31,669 nucleotides of DNA from NCBI GenBank assembly GCA_947624315.1, contig CANQJU010000002.1:1-31669 (forward strand), written 5' to 3'. Shown piece by piece: positions 24,006 to 31,669 of the stretch (positions are counted from its first letter, which is position 1; every line of letters starts with the position of its first letter). This stretch comes from an uncultured Bacilli bacterium. Its GTDB lineage: Bacteria > Bacillota_I > Bacilli_A > ML615J-28 > CAG-698. A model generated the notes under the pieces. The model did no database searches. It was given only the letters and a program-made list of their open reading frames with translations, and was not told the DNA's origin. A program made the position numbers and the translations under genes.

Positions 24006-24383
24006 ATGGAAATTCAATGGTTTACTAAAGATATGAGTGGGGTGGCCACCATTTATGAAACCAATATTACATTGAATACTATTGCCTCAAGTCACTTTGC
24101 CAATAGTTATGCAACTCTTATTGGTTTCAATAAAAGAGATACTACTCTACTTATAAAATCATTAAACAAAGAAGAAGCAATTAGTGGACGTTATTCTGAC
24201 AATGATTTACATCAAATTTCTATAAAGCCAAGTTACGGAAGAATTAATGGGAAGACGATTATAAAAAACATTTGTCACTTTTTTCCTTTAGATTTTTCTG
24301 AAAAGACTTTTTACAAATTTAAGTGTGAATGGGATGCAGAAAATAAATCACTAAAAGTCCTATTAAAGGAGGCGATTTATTAA
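24006..24383 (+). CDS. Unrecognised 125-aa cytoplasmic protein coupled to nfeD
   Basis: I do not recognise this family. The 125-aa protein has no membrane segment or signal peptide, and the pattern suggests mixed alpha-beta structure. SIKPSYGRINGK and FKCEWDAENKSLKVLL are its most distinctive stretches. ATG 24006 follows AAAGGAG at 8 bp and the promoter at 23955-23983. Its stop codon overlaps the nfeD start (TAATG), so the two are translationally coupled. The context suggests a role linked to the NfeD-SPFH membrane complex. Confidence 0.8.
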   Translation: MEIQWFTKDMSGVATIYETNITLNTIASSHFANSYATLIGFNKRDTTLLIKSLNKEEAISGRYSDNDLHQISIKPSYGRINGKTIIKNICHFFPLDFSEKTFYKFKCEWDAENKSLKVLLKEAIY

Positions 24384-24856
24384 TGGGTACCCTATTTTGG
24401 ATAATGATTGCCTTTTGGATAATTATTTTCGTTGTGACATTGATTGTTGAATTGCAAACTGCTGATTTAACTTCAATTTGGTTTTGTATTGGCGCTATAG
24501 GTGCTTTAATTGCTGCATTATTTGAATTAAATGTTATTTATCAATTATTAATATTTATTGCTATATCTGGTGTAATGATTCTAGCAACTCGTCCTCTTAC
24601 AAAAAAGATGATGACCAAAGATATTATTCATACAAATGCTGATAGATTAGTAGGAATGATCGGAATTGTTACTCAAGATATTATAGGAGATAATGTTGGT
24701 GAAGTTAAAGTTGAAGGAAATCTATGGAGAGCCATAACTTTAGATGGAGATGATATTAATATTGGTCAAAAAGTTATTATCAACTCATTTAGTGGAAATA
24801 AAATTGTTGTTTCAAAAATTAATAGTGAAAAGAAAGATGACATTGAGATTATTTAA
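24383..24856 (+). CDS. NfeD-like membrane protein
   Basis: 157-aa protein with three closely spaced membrane segments (about 3-24, 28-48 and 51-70), then a C-terminal OB-fold domain of about 70 residues (RLVGMIGIVTQDI ... GEVKVEGNLWRA ... IGQKVIIN). This is the short NfeD form without the ClpP-like protease domain. NfeD proteins are normally encoded next to SPFH (stomatin/flotillin) proteins, as here, and are thought to organise membrane microdomains with them. AAAGGAGG precedes the ATG. The start overlaps the upstream stop, and the SPFH gene follows after 14 bp. Confidence 0.9.
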   Translation: MGTLFWIMIAFWIIIFVVTLIVELQTADLTSIWFCIGAIGALIAALFELNVIYQLLIFIAISGVMILATRPLTKKMMTKDIIHTNADRLVGMIGIVTQDIIGDNVGEVKVEGNLWRAITLDGDDINIGQKVIINSFSGNKIVVSKINSEKKDDIEII

Positions 24857-24870
24857 GGAGGTATTTGACA

Positions 24871-25836
24871 ATGTTTTTATCTGCTGTTGATGTCGTTGTT
24901 ATTGTTGCATGTATTATTGCTGTAATTGTGGTTGTTGTTGTAGCATCTAGTTTCCGTGTTGTATCACAAGCTAGTGCTTATGTTGTTGAAAGATTAGGTA
25001 CATATTATAAAACATGGGGAACAGGAATTCATTTCTTAACTCCTATATTCTGCCGCGTTGCTAAAAAAGTTTCTTTAAAGGAACAAGTAATGGACTTTGA
25101 TCCACAACCTGTTATTACTAAAGATAATGTAACAATGCAAATTGATACAGTTGTATTCTTTACAATTACTGACCCAAAAGCATATTGCTATGGTGTTGAA
25201 AATCCGATTGTAGCAATTGAAAAATTAACTGCTACAACATTACGTAATATTATTGGTGAAATTGATTTAGACTCAACTTTAACAAGTCGTGATCTAATCA
25301 ACTCAAAAATGCGTTCAATCCTAGATGAAGCTACTGACCCATGGGGAATTAAAGTTAATCGTGTTGAACTTAAAAATATCCTTCCTCCAAAAGACATTCG
25401 CGATGCAATGGAAAAACAAATGCGTGCTGAACGTGAACGTCGTGAATCAATTTTAAGAGCTGAAGGTGAAAAGAGATCTGCTATTTTACAAGCAGAAGGT
25501 ATTAAAGAATCTGCAATCTTACAAGCTGAAGCTAAACGTCAAACATTAATTGAAGAAGCTGAAGGTATTAAACAAGCTGCTGTTTTAAAAGCTAAAGGTG
25601 AGGCAGAAGCTATCCTTGAATTAAATCAAGCAACTGCTAAAGGTCTTGAATTATTAAAATCAGCTGGTGCTGATCAAAGCGTTCTAACATTAAAAGCATA
25701 TGATGCTTTAGCTGAACTAGCTAAAGGAAATGCTACAAAGATTATTGTTCCTTCAAACATTCAAGGTTTAGCAGGACTTGCTACTTCTTTAGTCGAAGTC
25801 GTTAAAGATGATGCTAAAAAAGAGGCTAAAAAATAA
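24871..25836 (+). CDS. SPFH domain (stomatin/QmcA-like) membrane protein
   Basis: 321-aa membrane-anchored scaffold protein. An N-terminal hydrophobic anchor (about 5-28) is followed by the SPFH/band 7 domain (VVERLGTYYKTWGTGIHFLTPI through VNRVELKNILPP). A long alpha-helical coiled coil of Ala/Glu repeats (RAEGEKRSAILQAEGIKESAI and on) and a conserved C-terminal segment (ATKIIVPSNIQGLAG) follow. It matches the paraslipin/QmcA branch more than flotillin. ATG 24871 lies 9 bp after AAGGAGG; TTG 24865 is too close to it. Last gene of the operon, closed by a terminator. Confidence 0.94.
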   Translation: MFLSAVDVVVIVACIIAVIVVVVVASSFRVVSQASAYVVERLGTYYKTWGTGIHFLTPIFCRVAKKVSLKEQVMDFDPQPVITKDNVTMQIDTVVFFTITDPKAYCYGVENPIVAIEKLTATTLRNIIGEIDLDSTLTSRDLINSKMRSILDEATDPWGIKVNRVELKNILPPKDIRDAMEKQMRAERERRESILRAEGEKRSAILQAEGIKESAILQAEAKRQTLIEEAEGIKQAAVLKAKGEAEAILELNQATAKGLELLKSAGADQSVLTLKAYDALAELAKGNATKIIVPSNIQGLAGLATSLVEVVKDDAKKEAKK

Positions 25837-25845
25837 ACATTATAA

Positions 25846-25877
25846 AAAGATAATCTGAAAAAAGATTATCTTTTTTT
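25846..25877 (+). terminator. Terminator of the nfeD-SPFH operon
   Basis: AAAGATAATCT (25846-25856) pairs with AGATTATCTTT (25863-25873), and the T-run reaches 25877. It starts 10 bases after the SPFH stop. Confidence 0.85.
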
Positions 25878-25920
25878 ATGCTTATTATTAATCGATTATT
25901 TCCTATTAAAAATAATTTTC

Positions 25921-25949
25921 TTGTTTTTTTATATTAATTAAGATACAAT
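25921..25949 (+). promoter_or_regulatory. Promoter of the PAP2 phosphatase gene
   Basis: TTGTTT (25921-25926), 17-bp spacer, TACAAT (25944-25949), then AGAAAGGA before the ATG at 25975. Confidence 0.7.
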
Positions 25950-25974
25950 ATTAATAGAAAGGAAAATTATAAAT

Positions 25975-26904
25975 ATGAAAGATTTTGAAATAGAAATAAT
26001 AAAAAGCCTAAGGAGTATTGCAACTCCAGCTCTTGATGTCTTTTTCCGGATAATTACTTTTTTAGGAGAACAATATGTTTTAATAATCGTCATTGCTATT
26101 TTATACTTTTTGTTCGATAAAAAGAAAGCTCAAGAAGTTGTGTTTGCGGTAATGACTACACTGTGTTTAAACAATGCCATTAAAGGATTAATCAAATATG
26201 AAAGACCTTTTGTTTATAGCCAAGATTATGAACCAGCTGATATTGCCCTATCCGAAGCTACTGGATATTCATTCCCTAGTGGACACAGTCAAAATGCTAC
26301 AACTTTATATACATCCCTTGCCCTAACATTTAAGAAAAAGTCATTAATAATTATAGCCATATCATTAATAATATTGATTGGTTTTTCAAGAATATATTTA
26401 GGAGTTCATTATCCTAAAGATGTTCTATTTGGTATTATATTTGGTTTAGCATGTTCCTTCTTTTCTTATTTTGTTCATAAAAAAATAAAAGATAATTTCA
26501 AACAACAAATATTAATATATAGTATTGCTCTTTTAGTATTCGTTCCATTTCTTTTTATTTTGTGGTCAAATAATTACCAAGAGTTAGAGTTAGTAAGAGA
26601 TTTTTATATTTCCTTTTTCTTCTCATTGGGTTATATTTGTGCCATCATTTTAGAACACAAATATGTTGATTTTCAAACAAGTAAAAATTTAAAAACAAAT
26701 CTTTTAAGGCTTTTAGGAGCAATAGGATCAATTCTAATTATCTATGTTGGCTTGAAAGTTCTCTTTGGTCTTAAAATATTCCCTCAAGAAGGAAATGTCT
26801 TTAAAATTGTTTTTGATTGTATTAGATATTTCTTAGTATCATTTGTTGGATTAGGACTTTATCCACTTATTTTTAAAAATATTTTATTTAAAAAAGAAGA
26901 TTAA
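25975..26904 (+). CDS. PAP2-family membrane phosphatase
   Basis: 309-aa integral membrane phosphatase of the type 2 phosphatidic acid/undecaprenyl-diphosphate phosphatase superfamily. The three catalytic motifs are complete: Lys70-x6-Arg77-Pro78, PSGH (101-104) with His104, and Ser138-Arg139 ... His145 ... Asp149. The region after residue 160 adds about four more membrane segments beyond the core fold. The substrate is probably a lipid phosphate or diphosphate at the outer face; which one cannot be read from the sequence. Monocistronic, with its own promoter, and it shares a convergent terminator region with mnmE. Confidence 0.92.
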   Translation: MKDFEIEIIKSLRSIATPALDVFFRIITFLGEQYVLIIVIAILYFLFDKKKAQEVVFAVMTTLCLNNAIKGLIKYERPFVYSQDYEPADIALSEATGYSFPSGHSQNATTLYTSLALTFKKKSLIIIAISLIILIGFSRIYLGVHYPKDVLFGIIFGLACSFFSYFVHKKIKDNFKQQILIYSIALLVFVPFLFILWSNNYQELELVRDFYISFFFSLGYICAIILEHKYVDFQTSKNLKTNLLRLLGAIGSILIIYVGLKVLFGLKIFPQEGNVFKIVFDCIRYFLVSFVGLGLYPLIFKNILFKKED

Positions 26905-26936
26905 TTTTTAACAACTTTACTTATTTTTATATAAAA

Positions 26937-26967
26937 AGCTCCTTGCTATGATAGTAGAAAGGAGCTT
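26937..26967. terminator. Bidirectional terminator between the PAP2 gene and mnmE
   Basis: AAGCTCCTT (26937-26945) pairs with AAGGAGCTT (26959-26967). Toward the minus strand it is followed by TTTTTA and toward the plus strand by ATTTTATTT. It serves the convergent PAP2 and mnmE genes. Confidence 0.75.
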
Positions 26968-26970
26968 ATT

Positions 26971-28320
26971 TTATTTACCCAAACAGAACTCTGAAAACAA
27001 TTCATTTATAAGTGATTCACTTGCATTAACGCCAACAATATCTCCTAAGGCTTTTAATGCTAAAAAGATATCGAAATTAATCATGTCAACAACTTGTCCA
27101 TCATTAGCACCTTTTAATGCATCATTAATAGATTTTAAAGCCTCATATAATTTACCTATTTGTCTAGCATTGCCAATATAGGTAGCATCTATTTGTTCTT
27201 CCTCATTCATTTGATAAATATCCTTTATTTTTTTCTCAACTTTATGAATATCATCTTCAGATAATGTAGAGATTAGTAAATAATCATCAAAGATACTATA
27301 ATCAATTTGTGAGGTTAAATCACTTTTATTTACAATTATTATTCTATTTTTATCTTTAGTTTTTTCTAAAATTGTTTTATCATCTTCATCTAAAACTTGT
27401 GAATTATCAAATACTAAAATCAATAAATCAGCATTATCAATTTCTTCCAAGCTCTTTTGAACGCCTATTTTTTCAACAACATCATTAGTTTCTCTAATTC
27501 CTGCTGTATCAATCAAATTTAAAACAATACCGCCAATATTGATTCTTCCTTCAACAATATCTCGAGTAGTTCCCGCAACATCAGTAACGATGGCTTTATT
27601 TTCTCTTAATAAACCATTTAATAAACTTGATTTCCCAACATTAGGTTTACCAATAATTGCTGTTTTTAACCCATCTTTAATAATCTGAGATATTTCGCCT
27701 TTTTTAATTAGTTCTTCTAATTCATCTTTCACTTCATTAAGCAAAGGTTTAAGAACATCATTGGTTATTTGTTCTTCGTCTTCATATTCTGGATAATCAA
27801 TATTTACTTCAATTTTAGCCACACATAATAAAAGTTTTTCACGCAAAGAATTAACTAGCTTTTTAACATCTCCTCGCAAACCTAAATTCGCCATTTTTAA
27901 ACTTTCTTTAGTTTTGGCATCAATCATATCCATAACAGCTTCAGCCTGAGTTAAATCAATTCTCCCATTTAAAAAGGCTCTTTTAGTAAACTCACCAGCT
28001 TCAGCAATTCGAGCTCCATTTTTAATCATTTCTTCTAAAACTCTTTGTGTTACAAAAGCTCCGCCATGGCAATTTATCTCTACAATATCTTCTTTAGTAT
28101 AAGTTTTAGGTGCTTTAAAAACACTAACTAAAACTTCATCTATTATTTCATTATTTGCCATTATTTTCCCATAATGAATTGTGTGACTTTTTACTTGTTT
28201 TAAATTTTTCCCTTTAAATGATTTATTAGCAATATCAATAGCTTCATCTCCACTCAATCGAACAATGGAAATAGCTCCAGCCCCATACGCGGTTGATATA
28301 GCTACAATTGTATCATTCAT
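26971..28320 (-). CDS. mnmE: tRNA modification GTPase MnmE
   Basis: With MnmG it builds the carboxymethylaminomethyl group on U34 of certain tRNAs. 449 aa, normal length. The N-terminal tetrahydrofolate-binding domain starts with DTIVAISTAYGAGAISIVRLSG. The inserted G domain has GKPNVGKS (224-231), DTAG (271-274) and NKSD (331-334), and the C-terminus is the catalytic-type CLGK (Cys446). It is the last gene of fhs-(YiiX-like)-mnmE, 2 bp after the preceding stop, with GAGG 7 bp before the ATG. The link with fhs fits its use of one-carbon folate units. Confidence 0.97.
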   Translation of the reverse strand: MNDTIVAISTAYGAGAISIVRLSGDEAIDIANKSFKGKNLKQVKSHTIHYGKIMANNEIIDEVLVSVFKAPKTYTKEDIVEINCHGGAFVTQRVLEEMIKNGARIAEAGEFTKRAFLNGRIDLTQAEAVMDMIDAKTKESLKMANLGLRGDVKKLVNSLREKLLLCVAKIEVNIDYPEYEDEEQITNDVLKPLLNEVKDELEELIKKGEISQIIKDGLKTAIIGKPNVGKSSLLNGLLRENKAIVTDVAGTTRDIVEGRINIGGIVLNLIDTAGIRETNDVVEKIGVQKSLEEIDNADLLILVFDNSQVLDEDDKTILEKTKDKNRIIIVNKSDLTSQIDYSIFDDYLLISTLSEDDIHKVEKKIKDIYQMNEEEQIDATYIGNARQIGKLYEALKSINDALKGANDGQVVDMINFDIFLALKALGDIVGVNASESLINELFSEFCLGK

Positions 28321-28322
28321 AA

Positions 28323-29099
28323 CTATTCCTCACTTAAAAAATAAATATTATATTTTGTTTGACCATCAACTTCTATTTTTTCTCTTAAGAAAAATATATA
28401 AGTATTTTTGCTTAAAATAATATCATTTCCTGTTGTTGCTAAATAATCATAATTAATTCCGATATTGGCTTCTCTATAAGCTCTACTAAGCAAATCTGTG
28501 CAATAAAAACTTTTATATCTAAAGAACAAAAAAGAATAATTATAAGGTTTACCAATTTGCTTTTCAGCATAGCTAATAGCTGTATCGATTTGTTCTTTAG
28601 TAACATTTTTAACTCTCATTCCAACAATATAAGGAGAACCATCATCAGCTAAAATCCAATCATTAAAATTGACTTTAACACCTGTTTCTTCTCTATCGCT
28701 AGTAACATCTCCCATTACTTCGATTATATTTAATCCATCATCAGTACTGTTTATTGTGCCATGTCCACAGAAGAAATCTCTAGCAATTACTTGTACGATA
28801 CTAGGAACAATAGGAATGTCTACTTCTTTTAATGGATTACGATTTGTTAATATCATATCGCCTTTCTTGCCTATTATTTGCATAGGGTCATCAATATTAT
28901 ATGTTTGCTCTGGATCTTCCCAGTTATATTTTTTTGTTACTTTATAATAATTTGTATCATCGATTGTCATAACAAATTCTCCTCTTTTCTTAAAGTCAGA
29001 AAATTCATTATCAACTCGAATCTTTTCAATATAACCATTAATAGAAAAGACAATTAATAAAGAAAGAATAATGAGCAATAATCTTTTTATAGCGTTCAT
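28323..29099 (-). CDS. YiiX/permuted NlpC-P60-like papain-fold protein
   Basis: 258 aa with an N-terminal signal anchor (about 5-22), so probably outside the membrane. GDMILT (80-85), His113 in CGHGTI, and Cys200 in SFYCTDLLSRAY follow in the circularly permuted order (His before Cys) of the YiiX/YebB group of the NlpC/P60 superfamily, whose members hydrolyse peptide, amide or lipid-linked bonds. I assign the family from these motifs; the substrate is unknown. It starts directly after the fhs stop codon and ends 2 bp before mnmE, both on the same transcript. Confidence 0.75.
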   Translation of the reverse strand: MNAIKRLLLIILSLLIVFSINGYIEKIRVDNEFSDFKKRGEFVMTIDDTNYYKVTKKYNWEDPEQTYNIDDPMQIIGKKGDMILTNRNPLKEVDIPIVPSIVQVIARDFFCGHGTINSTDDGLNIIEVMGDVTSDREETGVKVNFNDWILADDGSPYIVGMRVKNVTKEQIDTAISYAEKQIGKPYNYSFLFFRYKSFYCTDLLSRAYREANIGINYDYLATTGNDIILSKNTYIFFLREKIEVDGQTKYNIYFLSEE

Positions 29100-30755
29100 T
29101 TAAAACATTCCTTTAATAACTCCATTTTCAATAGTCATTTTGCAAGCAACTGGTTCTTTAGGTAGCCCAGGCATAAGAAGCATTTCCCCAGCTAAAGCCA
29201 CAATCATTTGGGCTCCTGTGCGTACTTCTAAATCGCGAATATTAATTGTGAAATCCTGAGGAACATTTAATTTTTTAGGAGCATCACTTAAAGAATATTG
29301 CGTTTTAGCAATGACAACTGGAAAATTATTATATCCTTTCTTTTTAATATATTCATAACTTTCTAAGGCTTTATCACTAAAAGTTACACTTGTAGCGCCA
29401 TAGATTTTTGTTGAAACCTTTTCGATTTTTGTTAAAATATCATCATTATCATCATAGCAATATGTGAATTTATTTTTATCATCAATAGCTTTTATAACAT
29501 CGGTTGCTAAACGAATTGCCCCACTTCCGCCTTTACCCCAAACATCAACTTCTTGTACATATTTTGTTTTTGGTAAAAGTCTGGATTTAACTAATTCTAT
29601 TTCTTTATCAGTATCACTAGTAAAGCGATTAATAGCAACAACACAATTTAATCCAAAATGTTTAATAATATTATCAACATGTTTTTCTAAATTTTTTATA
29701 CCAATACTTAAAGCTTCTAAATTTTCTTTGTCTAATTCTTCTTTAGTCACTCCACCATGCATCTTAAGAGCACGAATTGTAGCAACCACTACAACACAAT
29801 CAGGATGAATTTGCATTTTTCTACATTTAACATCTAAGAATTTTTCAGCACCTAAATCAGCACCAAAGCCTGCTTCTGTCACAACATAATCACCGAGATT
29901 TAAAGCTGTACGTGTGGCTATAATTGAATTACAACCATGAGCGATATTAGCAAAAGGACCGCCATGAATAATAGCCGGTGTTTCTCCTAAAGTTTGAACT
30001 AAATTAGGTTTTATTGCTTCTTTTAATAAAATAGCCATAGCCTCATTAGCTCTCAAATCTTTAGCAAAAACAGGTTCATTATCATAGTTTAAGCCTATTG
30101 TTATATTACCTAAATTTTCTTTTAAATCATCTAAATCTTTAGACAAGCAAAGAATAGACATAACTTCACTAGCTGCAGTTATATTAAAATGATCATTATG
30201 GATTATTTCTTTTTTACCTTTGCCTATATTCATCATTACATTTCTTAAAGCCCTATCATTTAAATCTAGACAGCGATTGAAAAATATCTTTTCAGGATTA
30301 ATTCGTAGCTCATTGCCTTGAAAAATATGATTATCAATTAAAGAAGATAATAAGTTATTTGCTGAAGTGATAGCATGAAAATCACCATTAAAATGCAAAT
30401 TGATATCTTCCATTGGCACTACTTGAGAATATCCTCCTCCAGTAGCTCCACCTTTAATTCCAAATACAGGACCTAAAGAAGGTTCTCTTAAAGCTAATAC
30501 AGTTTTTTTGTTTATTAAATTTAAAGCATCGGCAAGGCCAATACTTACTGTGGTTTTTCCTTCTCCCGCAGGTGTTGGATTAATTGCGGTAACCAAGATC
30601 AATTTACCTTTCTTTTTACTGCTTATTCTTTCAAAATAAATCTTAGCTTTATAGTTACCATACAATTCCAGCTGATCCCTTTTAATCCCTATTTTTTCTC
30701 CAATTTTTTCAATTGGAATTAATTTTTTTTGGCGAGCAATTTCAATATCTGTCAT
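29100..30755 (-). CDS. fhs: Formate-tetrahydrofolate ligase
   Basis: Makes 10-formyltetrahydrofolate from formate, tetrahydrofolate and ATP, feeding purine synthesis and initiator Met-tRNA formylation. 551 aa, the usual length. The N-terminal ATP loop NPTPAGEGKTT (59-69), REPSLGPVFGIKGGATGGGYSQV and the FNGDFHAITSANNLL segment are diagnostic. First gene of a leftward operon with the YiiX-like gene and mnmE. The ribosome site (AGGATGTG) is modest. Confidence 0.97.
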   Translation of the reverse strand: MTDIEIARQKKLIPIEKIGEKIGIKRDQLELYGNYKAKIYFERISSKKKGKLILVTAINPTPAGEGKTTVSIGLADALNLINKKTVLALREPSLGPVFGIKGGATGGGYSQVVPMEDINLHFNGDFHAITSANNLLSSLIDNHIFQGNELRINPEKIFFNRCLDLNDRALRNVMMNIGKGKKEIIHNDHFNITAASEVMSILCLSKDLDDLKENLGNITIGLNYDNEPVFAKDLRANEAMAILLKEAIKPNLVQTLGETPAIIHGGPFANIAHGCNSIIATRTALNLGDYVVTEAGFGADLGAEKFLDVKCRKMQIHPDCVVVVATIRALKMHGGVTKEELDKENLEALSIGIKNLEKHVDNIIKHFGLNCVVAINRFTSDTDKEIELVKSRLLPKTKYVQEVDVWGKGGSGAIRLATDVIKAIDDKNKFTYCYDDNDDILTKIEKVSTKIYGATSVTFSDKALESYEYIKKKGYNNFPVVIAKTQYSLSDAPKKLNVPQDFTINIRDLEVRTGAQMIVALAGEMLLMPGLPKEPVACKMTIENGVIKGMF

Positions 30756-30777
30756 TTCTTTTCACATCCTTATATTT

Positions 30778-30786
30778 ATTATATCA
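30778..30786 (-). promoter_or_regulatory. Extended -10 promoter element of fhs
   Basis: Minus-strand TGATATAAT (TATAAT at 30778-30783) about 22 bp before the fhs ATG. The -35 region is poor, so the TGn extension is probably needed. It is divergent from the fic promoter. Confidence 0.5.
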
Positions 30787-30855
30787 CATTATTATTGCTT
30801 TCGTTATAAAATTTTAAACTTTTAAAAAATTATACTTTTATTCTAATTTTACTTA

Positions 30856-30864
30856 TGTTATAAT
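30856..30864 (+). promoter_or_regulatory. Extended -10 promoter element of the fic gene
   Basis: TGTTATAAT has a perfect TATAAT at 30859-30864 with the TGn extension. The -35 region is T-rich without a clear TTGACA-like hexamer. GGAGG lies about 15 bp further on, before the fic ATG. Confidence 0.55.
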
Positions 30865-30890
30865 TAAAGTAGAAATGGAGGTAATCGTTT

Positions 30891-31523
30891 ATGGGACAAT
30901 TTGAACTTTCTTCAAATCGTATTTCTAAAGACTTTTTAATTGATTTTACTTTTAATACATTGTCTTTAGAAGGTAAAAATGTTGATAGAGAAGATGTTGT
31001 TAAAGTTTTTGAAGACAATAGCAACGACGTTAATGAAAAATTAAAAGTAGCAATCGTTAATACTTTTAACGGAATGAATTTCGTGCTTAATCTTTTAGAA
31101 AACAATGAAGAATTCGACGAAGGCAAACTAAAAGATTTACATGAAATCATTATGGAAAATCTTGGTAATGGCGGTTTATACCGTAATGTTGATATTTCAA
31201 TTAAAGGATCTAATCATACACCACCTAGTTATATTAAGGTATATGATCGTATGAAAAAATATTTTGATACTTTAAAAGAAGAATCAGATATGTATGAGCA
31301 AATAGCATTTAGTCATTTACAACTAGCTAAAATTCATCCATTCTTAGATGGGAATGGAAGATGTGCTCGTATTGTTTTAAATTATTATTTATTAAAAAAT
31401 AATTTAAAACCTATTATTATTGAAAGAGACAAAAAAGAAGAGTATTTTAATTATTTAGAAGAATTCAAAGTTAATAAAAACATTACTCCTTTTATCGAAT
31501 TTTTAAAAGAACAACAAAAATAA
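30891..31523 (+). CDS. Fic family protein with N-terminal self-inhibitory motif (class II-like)
   Basis: 210-aa Fic-fold protein, expected to transfer AMP (or another phosphate-linked group) from a nucleotide to a hydroxyl side chain of a target protein. The active-site loop is complete: HPFLDGNGR (149-157), with catalytic His149. Near the N-terminus TLSLEG (Thr23, Glu27, Gly28) fits the (S/T)xxxE(G/N) inhibitory helix, which places it in the self-inhibited class II with the motif before the Fic core. The short core has no winged-helix domain as in many Fic-DOC regulators. No antitoxin-like gene lies next to it. GGAGG is 9 bp before the ATG, and strong terminators follow. Confidence 0.92.
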   Translation: MGQFELSSNRISKDFLIDFTFNTLSLEGKNVDREDVVKVFEDNSNDVNEKLKVAIVNTFNGMNFVLNLLENNEEFDEGKLKDLHEIIMENLGNGGLYRNVDISIKGSNHTPPSYIKVYDRMKKYFDTLKEESDMYEQIAFSHLQLAKIHPFLDGNGRCARIVLNYYLLKNNLKPIIIERDKKEEYFNYLEEFKVNKNITPFIEFLKEQQK

Positions 31524-31537
31524 TACCATAAAATAAT

Positions 31538-31569
31538 CCCTACTAATTTAATTTAGTAGGGCTTTTTTT
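31538..31569 (+). terminator. Terminator of the fic gene
   Basis: A perfect 9-bp stem CCCTACTAA (31538-31546) with TTAGTAGGG (31553-31561), a 6-base loop and seven T residues (31563-31569), 14 bp after the fic stop. Confidence 0.9.
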
Positions 31570-31572
31570 ATG

Positions 31573-31594
31573 AAAAAAGGAGATTTAAATCTCC
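31573..31594 (-). terminator. 16-bp palindrome, probable terminator for a leftward transcript
   Basis: GGAGATTTAAATCTCC (31579-31594) is a perfect palindrome followed on the minus strand by six T residues (31573-31578). It would end a leftward gene lying beyond the right edge of the window. Confidence 0.5.
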
Positions 31595-31597
31595 TCA

Positions 31598-31634
31598 GAC
31601 TGTTGACAAATTAAAATGTTAACAGTCTTTTTTT
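31598..31634 (+). terminator. Second rightward terminator-like hairpin
   Basis: GACTGTTGACA (31598-31608) pairs with TGTTAACAGTC (31617-31627) over 11 bp with one G-U pair, followed by seven T residues (31628-31634). No supported gene ends just before it. It may be a backup for fic or the end of a small RNA. Confidence 0.6.
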
Positions 31635-31669
31635 ATACCTTTTAATAGTCATTGACATGGTTAATATAA

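Noticed and set aside
31570..31614. Tiny open frame starting MKKGDLNLL behind fic
   Set aside because: It is 14 codons, covers two inverted repeats, and its apparent ribosome site is part of the fic terminator T-run region; it is better explained as terminator sequence.

Overview
The window is AT-rich, densely packed bacterial DNA from a low-GC Gram-positive lineage (Bacilli). The gene content and order suggest an uncultured Erysipelotrichia, RF39-like or Acholeplasma-like relative of the Mollicutes, but this is inferred from gene order and codon use, not from a marker-gene search. TGA is used as a real stop (ispE; the bitopic protein ending at 22236) and Trp is written TGG, so this is not the Mycoplasma code. 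Several promoters share one form: TTGAAA, 17 bp, TGn, TATAAT-like.

Layout. Positions 1-88 hold a leftward promoter for a gene outside the window. Positions 89-4521 hold a leftward block rsmA-yabG-ispE-glmU(N-domain)-prs, in the same order as the Bacillus ksgA-yabG-ispE-glmU-prs region but stripped of its intervening genes; prs has its own promoter after a glmU terminator. Positions 4637-13258 hold one leftward operon: UgpC/MalK-type ATPase, two permeases, substrate-binding lipoprotein, thermonuclease lipoprotein and a very large lipoprotein built of OB-like and Ig-like modules. I read this as a surface nucleic-acid degradation and uptake locus. It is the most interesting system here. Positions 13357-14613 hold a thioesterase and an RDD membrane protein. 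Positions 14618-18572 hold dnaX-ybaB-recR, with an exceptionally long DnaX.

After this the strands mix. A Na/Pi-cotransporter gene is interrupted by an in-frame TGA (18750-19703). asnS follows under an Asn-specific T-box riboswitch. A TtcA-like tRNA thiolase and two unrecognised membrane proteins lie leftward. An unknown-nfeD-SPFH operon and a PAP2 phosphatase lie rightward. A leftward fhs-(YiiX-like)-mnmE operon and a rightward class II-like Fic gene share a divergent promoter region, and the window ends in stacked hairpins.

Housekeeping functions covered are PRPP and UDP-GlcNAc precursor supply, MEP isoprenoid synthesis, one-carbon metabolism, tRNA charging and modification (asnS, ttcA-like, mnmE), rRNA methylation, replication and recombination. 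If the nuclease locus works as inferred, scavenged nucleic-acid breakdown products would supplement de novo nucleotide synthesis, which uses the PRPP made by Prs. No CRISPR array, insertion sequence, rRNA or tRNA gene was seen.
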